Notes under the pieces: generated by a model
Told to the model about the DNA's origin: nothing
Databases searched by the model: none
The model's input: only the letters and a program-made list of their open reading frames with translations
Shown: piece after piece, positions 1 to 6,333 of the stretch
Layout: each line of letters starts with the position of its first letter
How positions within the stretch are numbered: position 1 is the first letter of the stretch
Assembly (NCBI GenBank): GCA_005882055.1
Contig: VBGQ01000022.1
Coordinates: forward strand, 1-20,039
Source: Chloroflexota bacterium
GTDB taxonomy: Bacteria > Chloroflexota > Limnocylindria > QHBO01
DNA length: 20,039 bases
Direction of reading: 5' to 3'
Position numbers and translations under genes: made by a program

Positions 1-94
1 GGGGGCCGTGGTCCTGACCATCGACGGCGTGTCATTGGGTGCCATGGGCACGTCGGGTGAGGTCGTCACCTGGCGCATCCAGCTCACGCGGTGA
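1..94 (+). CDS. C-terminal end of an unidentified protein (partial, runs off the window start)
   Basis: An open frame entering from the left edge (codons in phase with base 2) runs for 30 residues and ends at TGA 92-94. The visible tail is hydrophobic and beta-rich (ending VVTWRIQLTR) and carries no motif I recognise. It is followed by a 105-base gap before yajQ. Codon use matches the neighbours, so it is probably a genuine gene end, but the product cannot be named from this fragment. Confidence 0.4.
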   Translation, partial: GAVVLTIDGVSLGAMGTSGEVVTWRIQLTR

Positions 95-199
95 GCCGCA
101 GTCGAGAGGTCACCGCGGGCCATCGGCTGGGTGAAGATAGGGGAGCGAGATCCAGAAGCGCAGGCGCGCGGACACTGACAGGAGGCTCAAGGGAGAGGA

Positions 200-691
200 A
201 TGGCCGGCGAATCGAGCTTTGACGTGGTGAGCGACTTCGACCAGCAGGAGCTGGTGAATGCGCTCGACCAGGTGCGGCGCGAGATCGCGACGCGCTATGA
301 CTTCAAGGGGAGCCGCAGCACCCTTGAGCTCGGCAAGGCCGAGGTTACCCTGACCGCCGACGACGAGTTCCGTGCCAAGGCCGTCCGCGATCTGGTCGAG
401 TCCAAGGCGGTCCGTCGCGGCCTGTCGCTCAAGATCTTCGAGTGGGGGAAGCTCGAGCCGGCCTCCGGAGGCACGGTGCGCCAGCGGATCGACCTGAAGC
501 GGGGATTGACCTCTGAACAGGCCAAGGAGCTGACCAGGCGCATCCGCGACCACTTTCCGAAGGTGAAGCCGGTGATCCAGGGCGACGCGGTCCGCGTCAC
601 GGGCAAGTCCAAGGACGAGCTGCAGGGGGTCATCGCGGACCTGCGCGCCCTCGACTACCCGGTGGCGCTCCAGTTCACCAACTACCGATGA
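200..691 (+). CDS. yajQ: YajQ family nucleotide-binding protein (UPF0234/DUF520), candidate cyclic-di-GMP effector
   Basis: The 163-residue product has the full usual YajQ length. It begins with the family's N-terminal pattern (SSFDVVSDFDQQELVNALDQ), followed by YDFKGS at about residues 31-36 and a C-terminal LQFTNYR-type end. YajQ proteins have two ferredoxin-like domains. Members in Xanthomonas and Pseudomonas bind cyclic-di-GMP, while the E. coli protein has been linked to nucleotide and RNA binding, so the ligand here is an inference. The ATG is preceded by a purine-rich GGGAGAGG Shine-Dalgarno. The gene opens a tight operon: pncC starts 7 bases after its stop, and murC follows. A cyclic-di-GMP turnover enzyme is encoded about 6 kb away, but the pair is not an operon. 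Confidence 0.93.
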   Translation: MAGESSFDVVSDFDQQELVNALDQVRREIATRYDFKGSRSTLELGKAEVTLTADDEFRAKAVRDLVESKAVRRGLSLKIFEWGKLEPASGGTVRQRIDLKRGLTSEQAKELTRRIRDHFPKVKPVIQGDAVRVTGKSKDELQGVIADLRALDYPVALQFTNYR

Positions 692-698
692 GGCGCCG

Positions 699-1208
699 GT
701 GAGCTTCGCGGCGGCGCCCCAGGATGCCGATCTCGAGCCCCTGGCGAGGCGGCTGGGTGAGCTGCTGCGCGATCGATCCTGGCGGCTCGCGACCGCGGAA
801 TCGTCGACCGGCGGCTTGATCGGGCACGCCATCACCATGATCCCCGGCGCCAGCGACTACTACGTGGGCGGCGTCATCGGCTACTCAAATCTCGCCAAGG
901 AGAGGGAGCTGGGCGTGCCGGCGGCCCTCATCGCCGAGCACGGCGCGGTGAGCAGCGAGGTCGCCGCCGCCATGGCCGAGGGAGCCTGGCGGAAATTCGG
1001 GGTGGAGGCCGGCCTGTCCGTGACCGGCATCGCCGGGCCGGATGGGGGCAGCGCGGACAAGCCCGTTGGGCTCCATTTCGTCGGGATGGCACGCATCGGC
1101 CATCCGGCGATCGTCGAGCGCCATCAGTTCGGCTTCGACCGTGACGGCAACCGCGCGGCTGCCGCCGCGGCGGCGCTGGAGCTGGCGATCCGCGAAGCAT
1201 CGGCCTAG
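699..1208 (+). CDS. pncC: Nicotinamide-nucleotide amidohydrolase PncC (stand-alone CinA C-terminal domain)
   Basis: The 169-residue protein is a single CinA C-terminal domain, the length of stand-alone PncC enzymes. These hydrolyse nicotinamide mononucleotide to nicotinate mononucleotide plus ammonia, recycling the pyridine ring into NAD. Family signatures are clear: AESSTGGLIG near residues 33-42, the GVIGYSN stretch, and SVTGIAGPDGG followed by KPVGLHFVG around residues 107-128. The N-terminal molybdopterin-like domain of full CinA is absent. The start is GTG at 699, 7 bases after the yajQ stop, with GAGG just upstream; no better start exists in frame. murC starts 4 bases after its stop, so translation is probably coupled along the operon. 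In many bacteria cinA sits beside recA. Here recA is about 13 kb away. Confidence 0.93.
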   Translation: MSFAAAPQDADLEPLARRLGELLRDRSWRLATAESSTGGLIGHAITMIPGASDYYVGGVIGYSNLAKERELGVPAALIAEHGAVSSEVAAAMAEGAWRKFGVEAGLSVTGIAGPDGGSADKPVGLHFVGMARIGHPAIVERHQFGFDRDGNRAAAAAAALELAIREASA

Positions 1209-1212
1209 CGGC

Positions 1213-2549
1213 ATGGTGCGAACCGGCGAGCGCATCCACGTCATCGGCATCGCCGGTTCGGGCGCCGCGGGCGTCGCCCTGCTGGCCGATCACGCTGGGG
1301 CGCGCGTGGATGGCTGTGACCTCGATGCTCCCTCGCCCTACACGCCGCCGCTGGACGCTGCGCAGATCCCCGTGCTGCACGGCCATGATCCGGCGCACCT
1401 CTCCGGCGTCGACCGCGTTGCCATCACGCCCGTCACATCGGTCTTGCCGTCACCGGCACGCACGGCAAATCCACCACCACCGCGCTGTTCGGGCATCTCC
1501 TGGTCGCCGCCGGTATGGACCCGACCGTGGAGGTGGGAGCGTTCATGGCGGACTGGGGAGCCACGGTCCGCCCGGGCGGGGGAGCACCCTTCCTGGTCGA
1601 GGCCGACGAATTCGGTGACAACTTCCTCAACTACCATCCGGCCGCCGCGATCGTGACCAACGTCGAGATGGACCATCCCGACTTCTTCGCGGATCGCGCC
1701 GCCGTGCTCGCCAGCTTCGAGCGATTCGTGCGGGGGATGGGGGAGGATCCGCACGTCGGTGGCCGCCTGCTGTTGGCGCCTGCGCAGGATTCCGGTGCCA
1801 GCGCCCTCGTCGAGCGGTTGCACGACTGGCCGGGCCGTATCCTCCGCTACGGGCCCGGCGGTGAGATCACGGCAGCCGACGTCCGCCTTGAGCAGGGATG
1901 GACCCGCTTCAAGCTCTTCGACCTGGAATTCGAAACTCCCCTGGCGGGGGAGCACAACGTCCTGAACGCCACCGCCGCGCTCGTCCTGGCCCGGACGCTG
2001 GGTGCTCCCTTGAAGGCGCTCGTGGACGGACTGCGCGGGTTCCGGGGAGCGGGGCGACGGATGGAGCTAATCGCCGATACTGCCGGCGTCATCGTGTTCG
2101 ACGACTACGGCCATCACCCGACCGAGGTGCGAGCAGCCCTGGCAGCCGCGAGACAGCACGTGGGCGAGCGCCGACTGTGGGCGGTCTTCGAGCCGCACAT
2201 GTACTCGCGAACGCGCCTCTTCCTGGATGAGTTCTCGCGGAGCTTTACCGATGCCGACGAGGTGGTGATCGCCGACATCTTCGCCAGTCGCGACACCGAG
2301 GAGGCGATGCGCGCCACGTCCGCGGCCGAGCTGGCCGATGTGATCGAGCGCGCGTCCGGCATCCCGGCTATCGCGACGGGGGACCACTACGCCACGGCGG
2401 CCTATGTCGCGGACCACCTCCGCGAGGGCGACGCCGTGCTGGTCATGGGCGCAGGCAAGTCGTATCGCATTGCCCAGGAGCTTGCGCAATCACTGGCGGA
2501 CGGCGTGCTCACCCGGCCGCGCAGCTTCGACCCAGCGGGCGCTTCGTGA
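1213..2549 (+). pseudogene. murC: UDP-N-acetylmuramate--L-alanine ligase MurC, interrupted: internal block missing with a frame change near 1431
   Basis: MurC adds L-alanine to UDP-MurNAc with ATP, the first peptide step of peptidoglycan synthesis in the cytoplasm. The ATG at 1213 opens an N-terminal Rossmann stretch (HVIGIAGSGAAG) that runs to VDRVAITPV near 1434. The ATP-binding loop (RHIGLAVTGTHGKSTTT, from 1431) then continues in a different frame through VEADEFG, TNVEMDHPDFF, HNVLNATAA, FDDYGHHPTEV and FEPHMYSRT to TGA at 2547-2549. In other MurC proteins about 30 residues, ending in the GIPV...ML..LM segment, separate these parts; here they are absent. The missing length must be 1 more than a multiple of 3. 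DDYGHHPTE favours MurC over Mpl. The next gene overlaps the stop by 4 bases (GTGA). Since MurC is normally essential, an assembly defect is likelier than true loss. Confidence 0.9.
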
Positions 2550-2920
2550 GCGGGGCGCGCTCGGCTGTGTTCGGCGCCATCCTGGCCGTGGCCGTCGCCG
2601 TGAGCGAGCAGGGCCTCGTACGCCTCGTCGACGCGTCAGGGGCGAAGGATCAGCCAGCCACGGTGCTCGTCCTGCTGCTGGCGGCCTTCCTGGGGGTTCT
2701 CACCGCGGTCATCACCCGAACCCTCCAACTGCCGGGTGCTGCGGCGCCCACCGCGCTCGTCCTCGGCTGGATCCTGGTGCCGCCCATCCTGGGTGCCATC
2801 CCGAGCACTGCAACCCACCTGTTCGCTCGCACAGCGGCCCTCAGCGTCTCTGAGGGCCTCGCCCTGGTGGTGGCGACCATTGCCGCCTCGATCACGCTCG
2901 GAGTGCCTGGGGAGCGCTGA
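2546..2920 (+). CDS. Small integral membrane protein of unknown function
   Basis: The 124-residue product starts with a GTG that overlaps the murC stop (GTGA), a standard translational-coupling arrangement, so it belongs to the yajQ-pncC-murC operon. It looks like three or four membrane helices: roughly residues 5-27, 38-60 (LVLLLAAFLGVLTAVITRTL) and a long hydrophobic stretch over about 66-118 broken near the RTAALS segment. There are almost no charged residues in the helices, and the chain ends in a short charged tail (GVPGER). I see no catalytic or ligand motif. The position behind murC might suggest an envelope role, but that is only guilt by association. It could equally be an unrelated passenger. 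Confidence 0.72.
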   Translation: MSGARSAVFGAILAVAVAVSEQGLVRLVDASGAKDQPATVLVLLLAAFLGVLTAVITRTLQLPGAAAPTALVLGWILVPPILGAIPSTATHLFARTAALSVSEGLALVVATIAASITLGVPGER

Positions 2921-2936
2921 GGCGGCCCCAGCGGCA

Positions 2937-2958
2937 TCGCGACACACTGTTGTCGCGA
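2937..2958. promoter_or_regulatory. Perfect 8-base inverted repeat with 6-base spacer (operator or hairpin candidate)
   Basis: TCGCGACA (2937-2944) and TGTCGCGA (2951-2958) are exact reverse complements around CACTGT. The element lies in the short gap between the murC operon end (2920) and the ATG at 2979. It could be a dimeric repressor site over the promoter of the next gene, or an RNA hairpin ending the murC operon transcript. There is no T-run after it, so an intrinsic terminator is less likely. A few such repeats are expected by chance in 20 kb of GC-rich DNA, so position is the main argument. Confidence 0.35.
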
Positions 2959-2978
2959 CCTGGACCGATACCTATCGC

Positions 2979-3266
2979 ATGACAACGCGGCTCGGGTCGG
3001 ACGTTAGGCGCCGGGCGCGCACGAGCACGCGATTCCAGCTGCACGCCGCGAACCTCGCGGAATCGGTCCAGGTTTGCCTCCAGTCGTTTGGAGACCGATG
3101 GGTGGCCACCGCTGCCGGCAGCCGTCGCATCGAGACCGGACTGGGCTCGACGGCCAGGACGGCGCTTACGGCAGCGGTCGAGTCGCTCATGCCGGCCGCA
3201 GCGGCCGAGCTGCTGACTGATCCGGAGCTGCTCGCGGTCAGCTGGCAGATCCGCCAAGCCGTCTGA
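2979..3266 (+). CDS. Hypothetical protein, 95 aa
   Basis: I do not recognise this protein. The frame is open well upstream, but the first credible start is ATG 2979, just after the inverted repeat at 2937-2958 and clear of the upstream membrane-protein gene. The product is basic at the N-terminus (SDVRRRARTSTRF). It then has a segment whose spacing (FGDRWVATAAGSRRIETGLG, about residues 41-60) resembles small beta-sheet domains, followed by an alanine-rich helix and a C-terminal stretch ending SWQIRQAV. No Shine-Dalgarno is visible at 2979, so the message may be leaderless, but no good TANNNT box stands at the right distance either. The stop lies 14 bases before the next gene. Codon bias supports coding, but the function is unknown. 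Confidence 0.55.
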   Translation: MTTRLGSDVRRRARTSTRFQLHAANLAESVQVCLQSFGDRWVATAAGSRRIETGLGSTARTALTAAVESLMPAAAAELLTDPELLAVSWQIRQAV

Positions 3267-3268
3267 TC

Positions 3269-3274
3269 TATGCT
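3269..3274 (+). promoter_or_regulatory. TATGCT -10 box, leaderless-type promoter for the 3281 gene
   Basis: TATGCT fits the TANNNT -10 pattern and ends exactly 6 bases before the GTG at 3281. That spacing would put the transcription start at or next to the start codon. No Shine-Dalgarno precedes the GTG, which agrees with a leaderless message. The same arrangement recurs at 3918 and 18575. Confidence 0.55.
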
Positions 3275-3280
3275 CGGTGG

Positions 3281-3739
3281 GTGAGCGAGCAGTCGTCAGA
3301 GATCGAGCGCAACCGGGCCGAGCTCAAGCGCATGCGGGCCATCGTCACGCGTCTGGACGACGAGGAGCTCAGCCGTCCTGTCAACGAGAGCTGGACCGTG
3401 GCCGGGGTGCTCGCCCACGTCGCGTTCTGGGACGGCCGCGCGCTCTTCCTCGTCGAGAAGCTGGTACGAGGCGAACCCCTTTCACCGTCAGATGAGGAGC
3501 CCGAGGACGTCGACTGGATCAACGATGCGACCCGACCATTGATTCACGCCATACCGCCGCGCCGAGCAGCAGATCTGGCGCTCAGCCTCGCCGAGGCGGT
3601 CGATGAGCGCTTGGCGTCACTCAAGCCCGAGCTCGTACGCAAGACGTGGCCGTCCGATCCGACCAGCCCGGTGAACGCCTCCCGCGCAGAGCATCGGGGC
3701 GAGCATCTCGACGAGATCGAAGCCTCGCTGAGGAACTAG
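3281..3739 (+). CDS. DinB-like / maleylpyruvate isomerase N-terminal domain protein
   Basis: The 152-residue product looks like a four-helix DinB/YfiT-type domain. Visible features are the early helix (IERNRAELKRMRAIV), the W-T-V-A-G-V-L-A-H-V-AFWD segment around residues 38-51 with its metal-ligand histidine, and a C-terminal HRGEHLDEIEASL helix holding two more histidines four apart (about residues 140 and 144). The three-histidine set is what this superfamily uses to bind a metal. Members are thiol-dependent transferases or isomerases (mycothiol, bacillithiol or glutathione), but the substrate of this one cannot be read from sequence. The start GTG at 3281 has a TATGCT box 6 bases upstream. 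The gene stands alone, with 190 bases of non-coding DNA after it. Confidence 0.8.
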   Translation: MSEQSSEIERNRAELKRMRAIVTRLDDEELSRPVNESWTVAGVLAHVAFWDGRALFLVEKLVRGEPLSPSDEEPEDVDWINDATRPLIHAIPPRRAADLALSLAEAVDERLASLKPELVRKTWPSDPTSPVNASRAEHRGEHLDEIEASLRN

Positions 3740-3825
3740 ACCGAGAGTTCGCGCTCCACTCCGCTGTCCCAAAGCCCGTTCTCGTAGCACAACGCAACAT
3801 AACTTCCATTTGCGGAAGCCCTACC

Positions 3826-3853
3826 GGGCAAGCCAGGCGTGCGTAGCCTGCCC
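3826..3853 (+). terminator. Bulged GC-rich hairpin in the 3740-3929 intergenic region
   Basis: GGGC (3826-3829) plus AGGC (3835-3838) can pair with GCCT (3846-3849) and GCCC (3850-3853), leaving a 5-base bulge and a 7-base loop. It is 87 bases past the DinB-like gene's stop and has no T-run, so a terminator role is a guess. The rest of the 190-base gap holds a weaker CTTCC/GGAAG repeat and, at its end, the promoter of the next gene. Confidence 0.25.
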
Positions 3854-3917
3854 AGACAAACCTGGTACCAACTGCAGACCGGACGAATGGACTGCATCGG
3901 TCAGGGGGCCTCGCGGG

Positions 3918-3923
3918 TAGGCT
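3918..3923 (+). promoter_or_regulatory. TAGGCT -10 box, leaderless-type promoter for the 3930 gene
   Basis: TAGGCT matches TANNNT and is followed by 6 bases (CGCCGC) and then ATG 3930. There is no Shine-Dalgarno. The same hexamer stands 7 bases before the queA start on the other strand (18575-18580). Confidence 0.55.
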
Positions 3924-3929
3924 CGCCGC

Positions 3930-4163
3930 ATGGGACACGAACGCTTGTTGGGAGCCCTCGGCGTGGCCGGATTGGCGTTTGGGCTGCTCGTGACGATCGC
4001 CGGACGGTTTGGCGGTGAGCTCGGGGGCCTGATGAGCGGCTACGGATCGCTGGTGATCGCGTCGGCCGTCTACCTCCTGATCGGCCTGGGCGTTCGCCGG
4101 CAGGTTGCGCGCCGGCACACCTCGCCGAGCTCCACCGTCATCGCCACGGAGCCGCGCGCCTAG
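3930..4163 (+). CDS. Small two-helix membrane protein of unknown function
   Basis: The 77-residue product starts at ATG 3930 directly behind a TAGGCT box. It has two clear membrane helices, about residues 6-25 (LLGALGVAGLAFGLLVTIAG) and 37-54 (YGSLVIASAVYLLIGLGV). A basic stretch (RRQVARRH) follows, which would stay in the cytoplasm, and the tail is polar. No motif suggests a function. Its stop TAG (4161-4163) interlocks with the stop of the convergent methyltransferase gene in the 4-base palindrome CTAG at 4160-4163, so the two transcripts must overlap at their 3' ends. Confidence 0.65.
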   Translation: MGHERLLGALGVAGLAFGLLVTIAGRFGGELGGLMSGYGSLVIASAVYLLIGLGVRRQVARRHTSPSSTVIATEPRA

Positions 4164-4948
4164 GGCCCGTTCTCGGCGCCGATGCCAGCTGCTCGTCGTT
4201 GGCGAAGGGCCTCGAAGGCCAGCAGTGCGGCCGATGTCGCGACCCCCAGCGCATGCGCGCCACGCCGGCCGTATGGGATACGCAGGAGCAGGTCAGCGCT
4301 TTCGGTGAACGAGCGCGTCACGCCTCGCCGCTCGCCGCCGATCAGCAGCAGCATCGGTTGCGCGAGATTTGCGTCATTGAGGAACACGGCGTCGGAACGG
4401 GTGGCGGCGCATGCCACCGTGAGCCCCGCCTTGCGACAGGCGGCCGCCGCCTCCACGACATCGGTCGCTGCGGCAGTCGGCATCACCTCCGATGCGCCCG
4501 CAGAGGCTCGCGCGACGATCCCAGCCGCCCGCTCCCAGCTGCGCTCCCGCACCACCAGGCCGTCCACGCCGGCCGCATAGATCGCTCGGATCGCCTGGCC
4601 GAGGTTGTAGGGGTCCTCGATCCCGTCGAGCATGATCAGCAGCGGCATTGCGCTGGCCTGGCCCAGCAGCTGCTCCACGGACAGATAGGTACGCTCTCCG
4701 GCGAGCGCCACCACTCCCCCATGGGTCGTGCCGTTCACCAGAGGGCGCAGCTCGTCCGGGGTGACACGATGGATGGGTACCCCCTGCTCGGCCGCCGCGC
4801 GCCGCAGGAAGCTCAGTCTGCGGTCGCCGGGGGCCACCGCGAGGATCTCGTGCACCTCCCGCACTCCGGCCGCCAGGGCGGCCTCGATCGAGACGCGGCC
4901 CTCCAGGACGACCGACGCCTCCGCGGGCATCCCAGCAAGTGGCCTCAT
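4160..4948 (-). CDS. TrmH/SpoU family RNA 2'-O-methyltransferase (RlmB-like)
   Basis: The 262-residue protein has the two-part RlmB layout. An N-terminal substrate-binding domain (VLEGRVSIEAAL, residues about 14-25, to THGGVVAL) is followed by a SPOUT knot domain that uses S-adenosylmethionine to methylate a ribose 2'-OH in rRNA or tRNA. Motif 1 is visible as LDGIEDPYNLGQAIRAIYAAG (arginine and asparagine kept) and motif 2 as LLIGGERRGVTR (glutamate kept). Motif 3 is unusual: after RIPYG, the usual SLNVS is replaced by HALGVATS, so the conserved asparagine is missing. Activity or target may therefore differ, and I give no gene symbol. The ATG at 4948 lies 6 bases after the hflX stop, so the two are probably co-transcribed. 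Confidence 0.85.
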   Translation of the reverse strand: MRPLAGMPAEASVVLEGRVSIEAALAAGVREVHEILAVAPGDRRLSFLRRAAAEQGVPIHRVTPDELRPLVNGTTHGGVVALAGERTYLSVEQLLGQASAMPLLIMLDGIEDPYNLGQAIRAIYAAGVDGLVVRERSWERAAGIVARASAGASEVMPTAAATDVVEAAAACRKAGLTVACAATRSDAVFLNDANLAQPMLLLIGGERRGVTRSFTESADLLLRIPYGRRGAHALGVATSAALLAFEALRQRRAAGIGAENGP

Positions 4949-4954
4949 CCGGTT

Positions 4955-6213
4955 CTAGCCGGCAGATGGCTCGCGGCTTCGACCGTTCCGTCCGCTCTGG
5001 CCATTCCGGCCGTTGGCTGCGGGTCGCGCGGCGGCCACCACTTCTGCCGCCATCGCGTCGGGCAAGTGCCCGCGAATCCGCACGCCGCTACGCGTGTATC
5101 GCTCCTGCACCGCGCCGGTCGAACGAGCGCGAGCCACCAGCTCGCCGCGTTCGTAGGGGACCACAGCATCGACCTCGACCATGCTCGCTCGCAAGGCCTC
5201 CGCCGTGCGCACGAGCAGCGAGTCGATCCCCTTCCCCAGCGTGGCGCTGGCGAAGACGGCCTGATCGCTGTCCGGCATCTCCGCAGCCTGCATATGGGGC
5301 TCGAGCAGGTCGATCTTGTTGAAGACGGTGATGCGCGGCTTCGTTCCCGCTCCGAGCTCGTTCAGGACCGTCTGCACCGCCTCCTGGTGGCGCATGAAAT
5401 CGGGGTCGGAGGCATCCACCACCTCGAGCAGCAGATCGGCGCGCAGAACCTCCTCGAGCGTGGCGCGGAACGCGTCGACCAGGTCGTGTGGCAGCTTGTT
5501 GATGAACCCCACCGTATCGGTCACGACGATCCGCTGGCCGGTCGGGAGCGTGACCTGGCGGGAGGTTGGATCGAGGGTGGCGAAGAGCATGTCGGCGACG
5601 TACACGTCCGCATCCGCCAGGCGGTTCAGCAGCGTGCTCTTGCCGGCATTGGTGTAGCCGACCAGGGCGACAGTGGCCACCTCGCTGCGTACGCGCTGGC
5701 GAGCGGCCGTCGCTCGTTGGCGCTTCACGTCGTCGAGCTGGCCGCGCACCTTCTTGATCTTCTCGCGGATCACGCGTCGGTCGGTCTCCAGCTGCGTCTC
5801 ACCGGGACCGCGCGTGCCGATCCCGCCGCCCGTGCGCGACAGGTGGGTCCACATCCTCGTCAGACGCGGGAGGTAGTACTCAAGCTGCGCCAGCTCGACC
5901 TGCAGGCGCCCCTCGTGGGTCCTGGCGTGTCGGGCGAAGATGTCGATGATCAACGCCGAGCGGTCGAGCACCTTGCAATCGAGCAGCCTTTCCAGGGAGC
6001 GCTGCTGGGTGGGGCTGATCTCGTCGTCCGCGATCAGCACGTTGAAGCCGCTGGCGTTCTTCTCGGCGACGAGCTCGGCGGCCCGACCCTTGCCGAAATA
6101 CCAGAGGGGATCGGGTGCCAGGCCTGCGCTGGTTCCCGGAGACCCTCGAGGCCGATGAGGAAGGCACGCTCATCCGGCACCCTCAGATCAATCAGGCGTT
6201 CGCGATCGGGCAT
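4955..6213 (-). pseudogene. hflX: GTPase HflX, interrupted near 6120: N-terminal block missing with a frame change
   Basis: HflX is a ribosome-binding GTPase that splits stalled or heat-damaged 70S ribosomes. The large in-frame part (from about 6118 down to TAG 4955-4957) has the HflX-specific linker motif GGIGTRGPGETQLETDRR and all G-motifs: GYTNAGKS (G1), FATLDPTSR (G2 region), DTVGF (G3) and FNKID (G4). It ends in a low-complexity NGRNGQSGRNGR tail. Its own first ATG is internal (6040). The true start is probably ATG 6213 (MPDRERLIDLRV...ERAFLIGLEG), which runs in another frame to about 6120. The family has roughly 20-25 residues there (the AGAEVVG...QRR segment before PDP..YFGKGR), and these are absent. 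The missing length must be 1 more than a multiple of 3. Assembly error and true mutation are both possible. Confidence 0.88.
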
Positions 6214-6223
6214 TTGGGGGCTG

Positions 6224-6229
6224 ATGGTA
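6224..6229 (-). promoter_or_regulatory. TACCAT -10 candidate for hflX
   Basis: On the minus strand TACCAT fits TANNNT and stands 10 bases before the proposed hflX ATG (6213), which would give a leader of only a few bases. No Shine-Dalgarno precedes that ATG. No convincing -35 is seen, so this is tentative. Confidence 0.3.
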
Positions 6230-6333
6230 GTCCATCACGCTCGGAACGAGGTCGAACCGTACTTTCTGCCTAGTGCGCGAGCGCACCGGGCTATGCGATA
6301 CCTGTGCCGACCAGGGGGCACCGGGGAGCGTTC

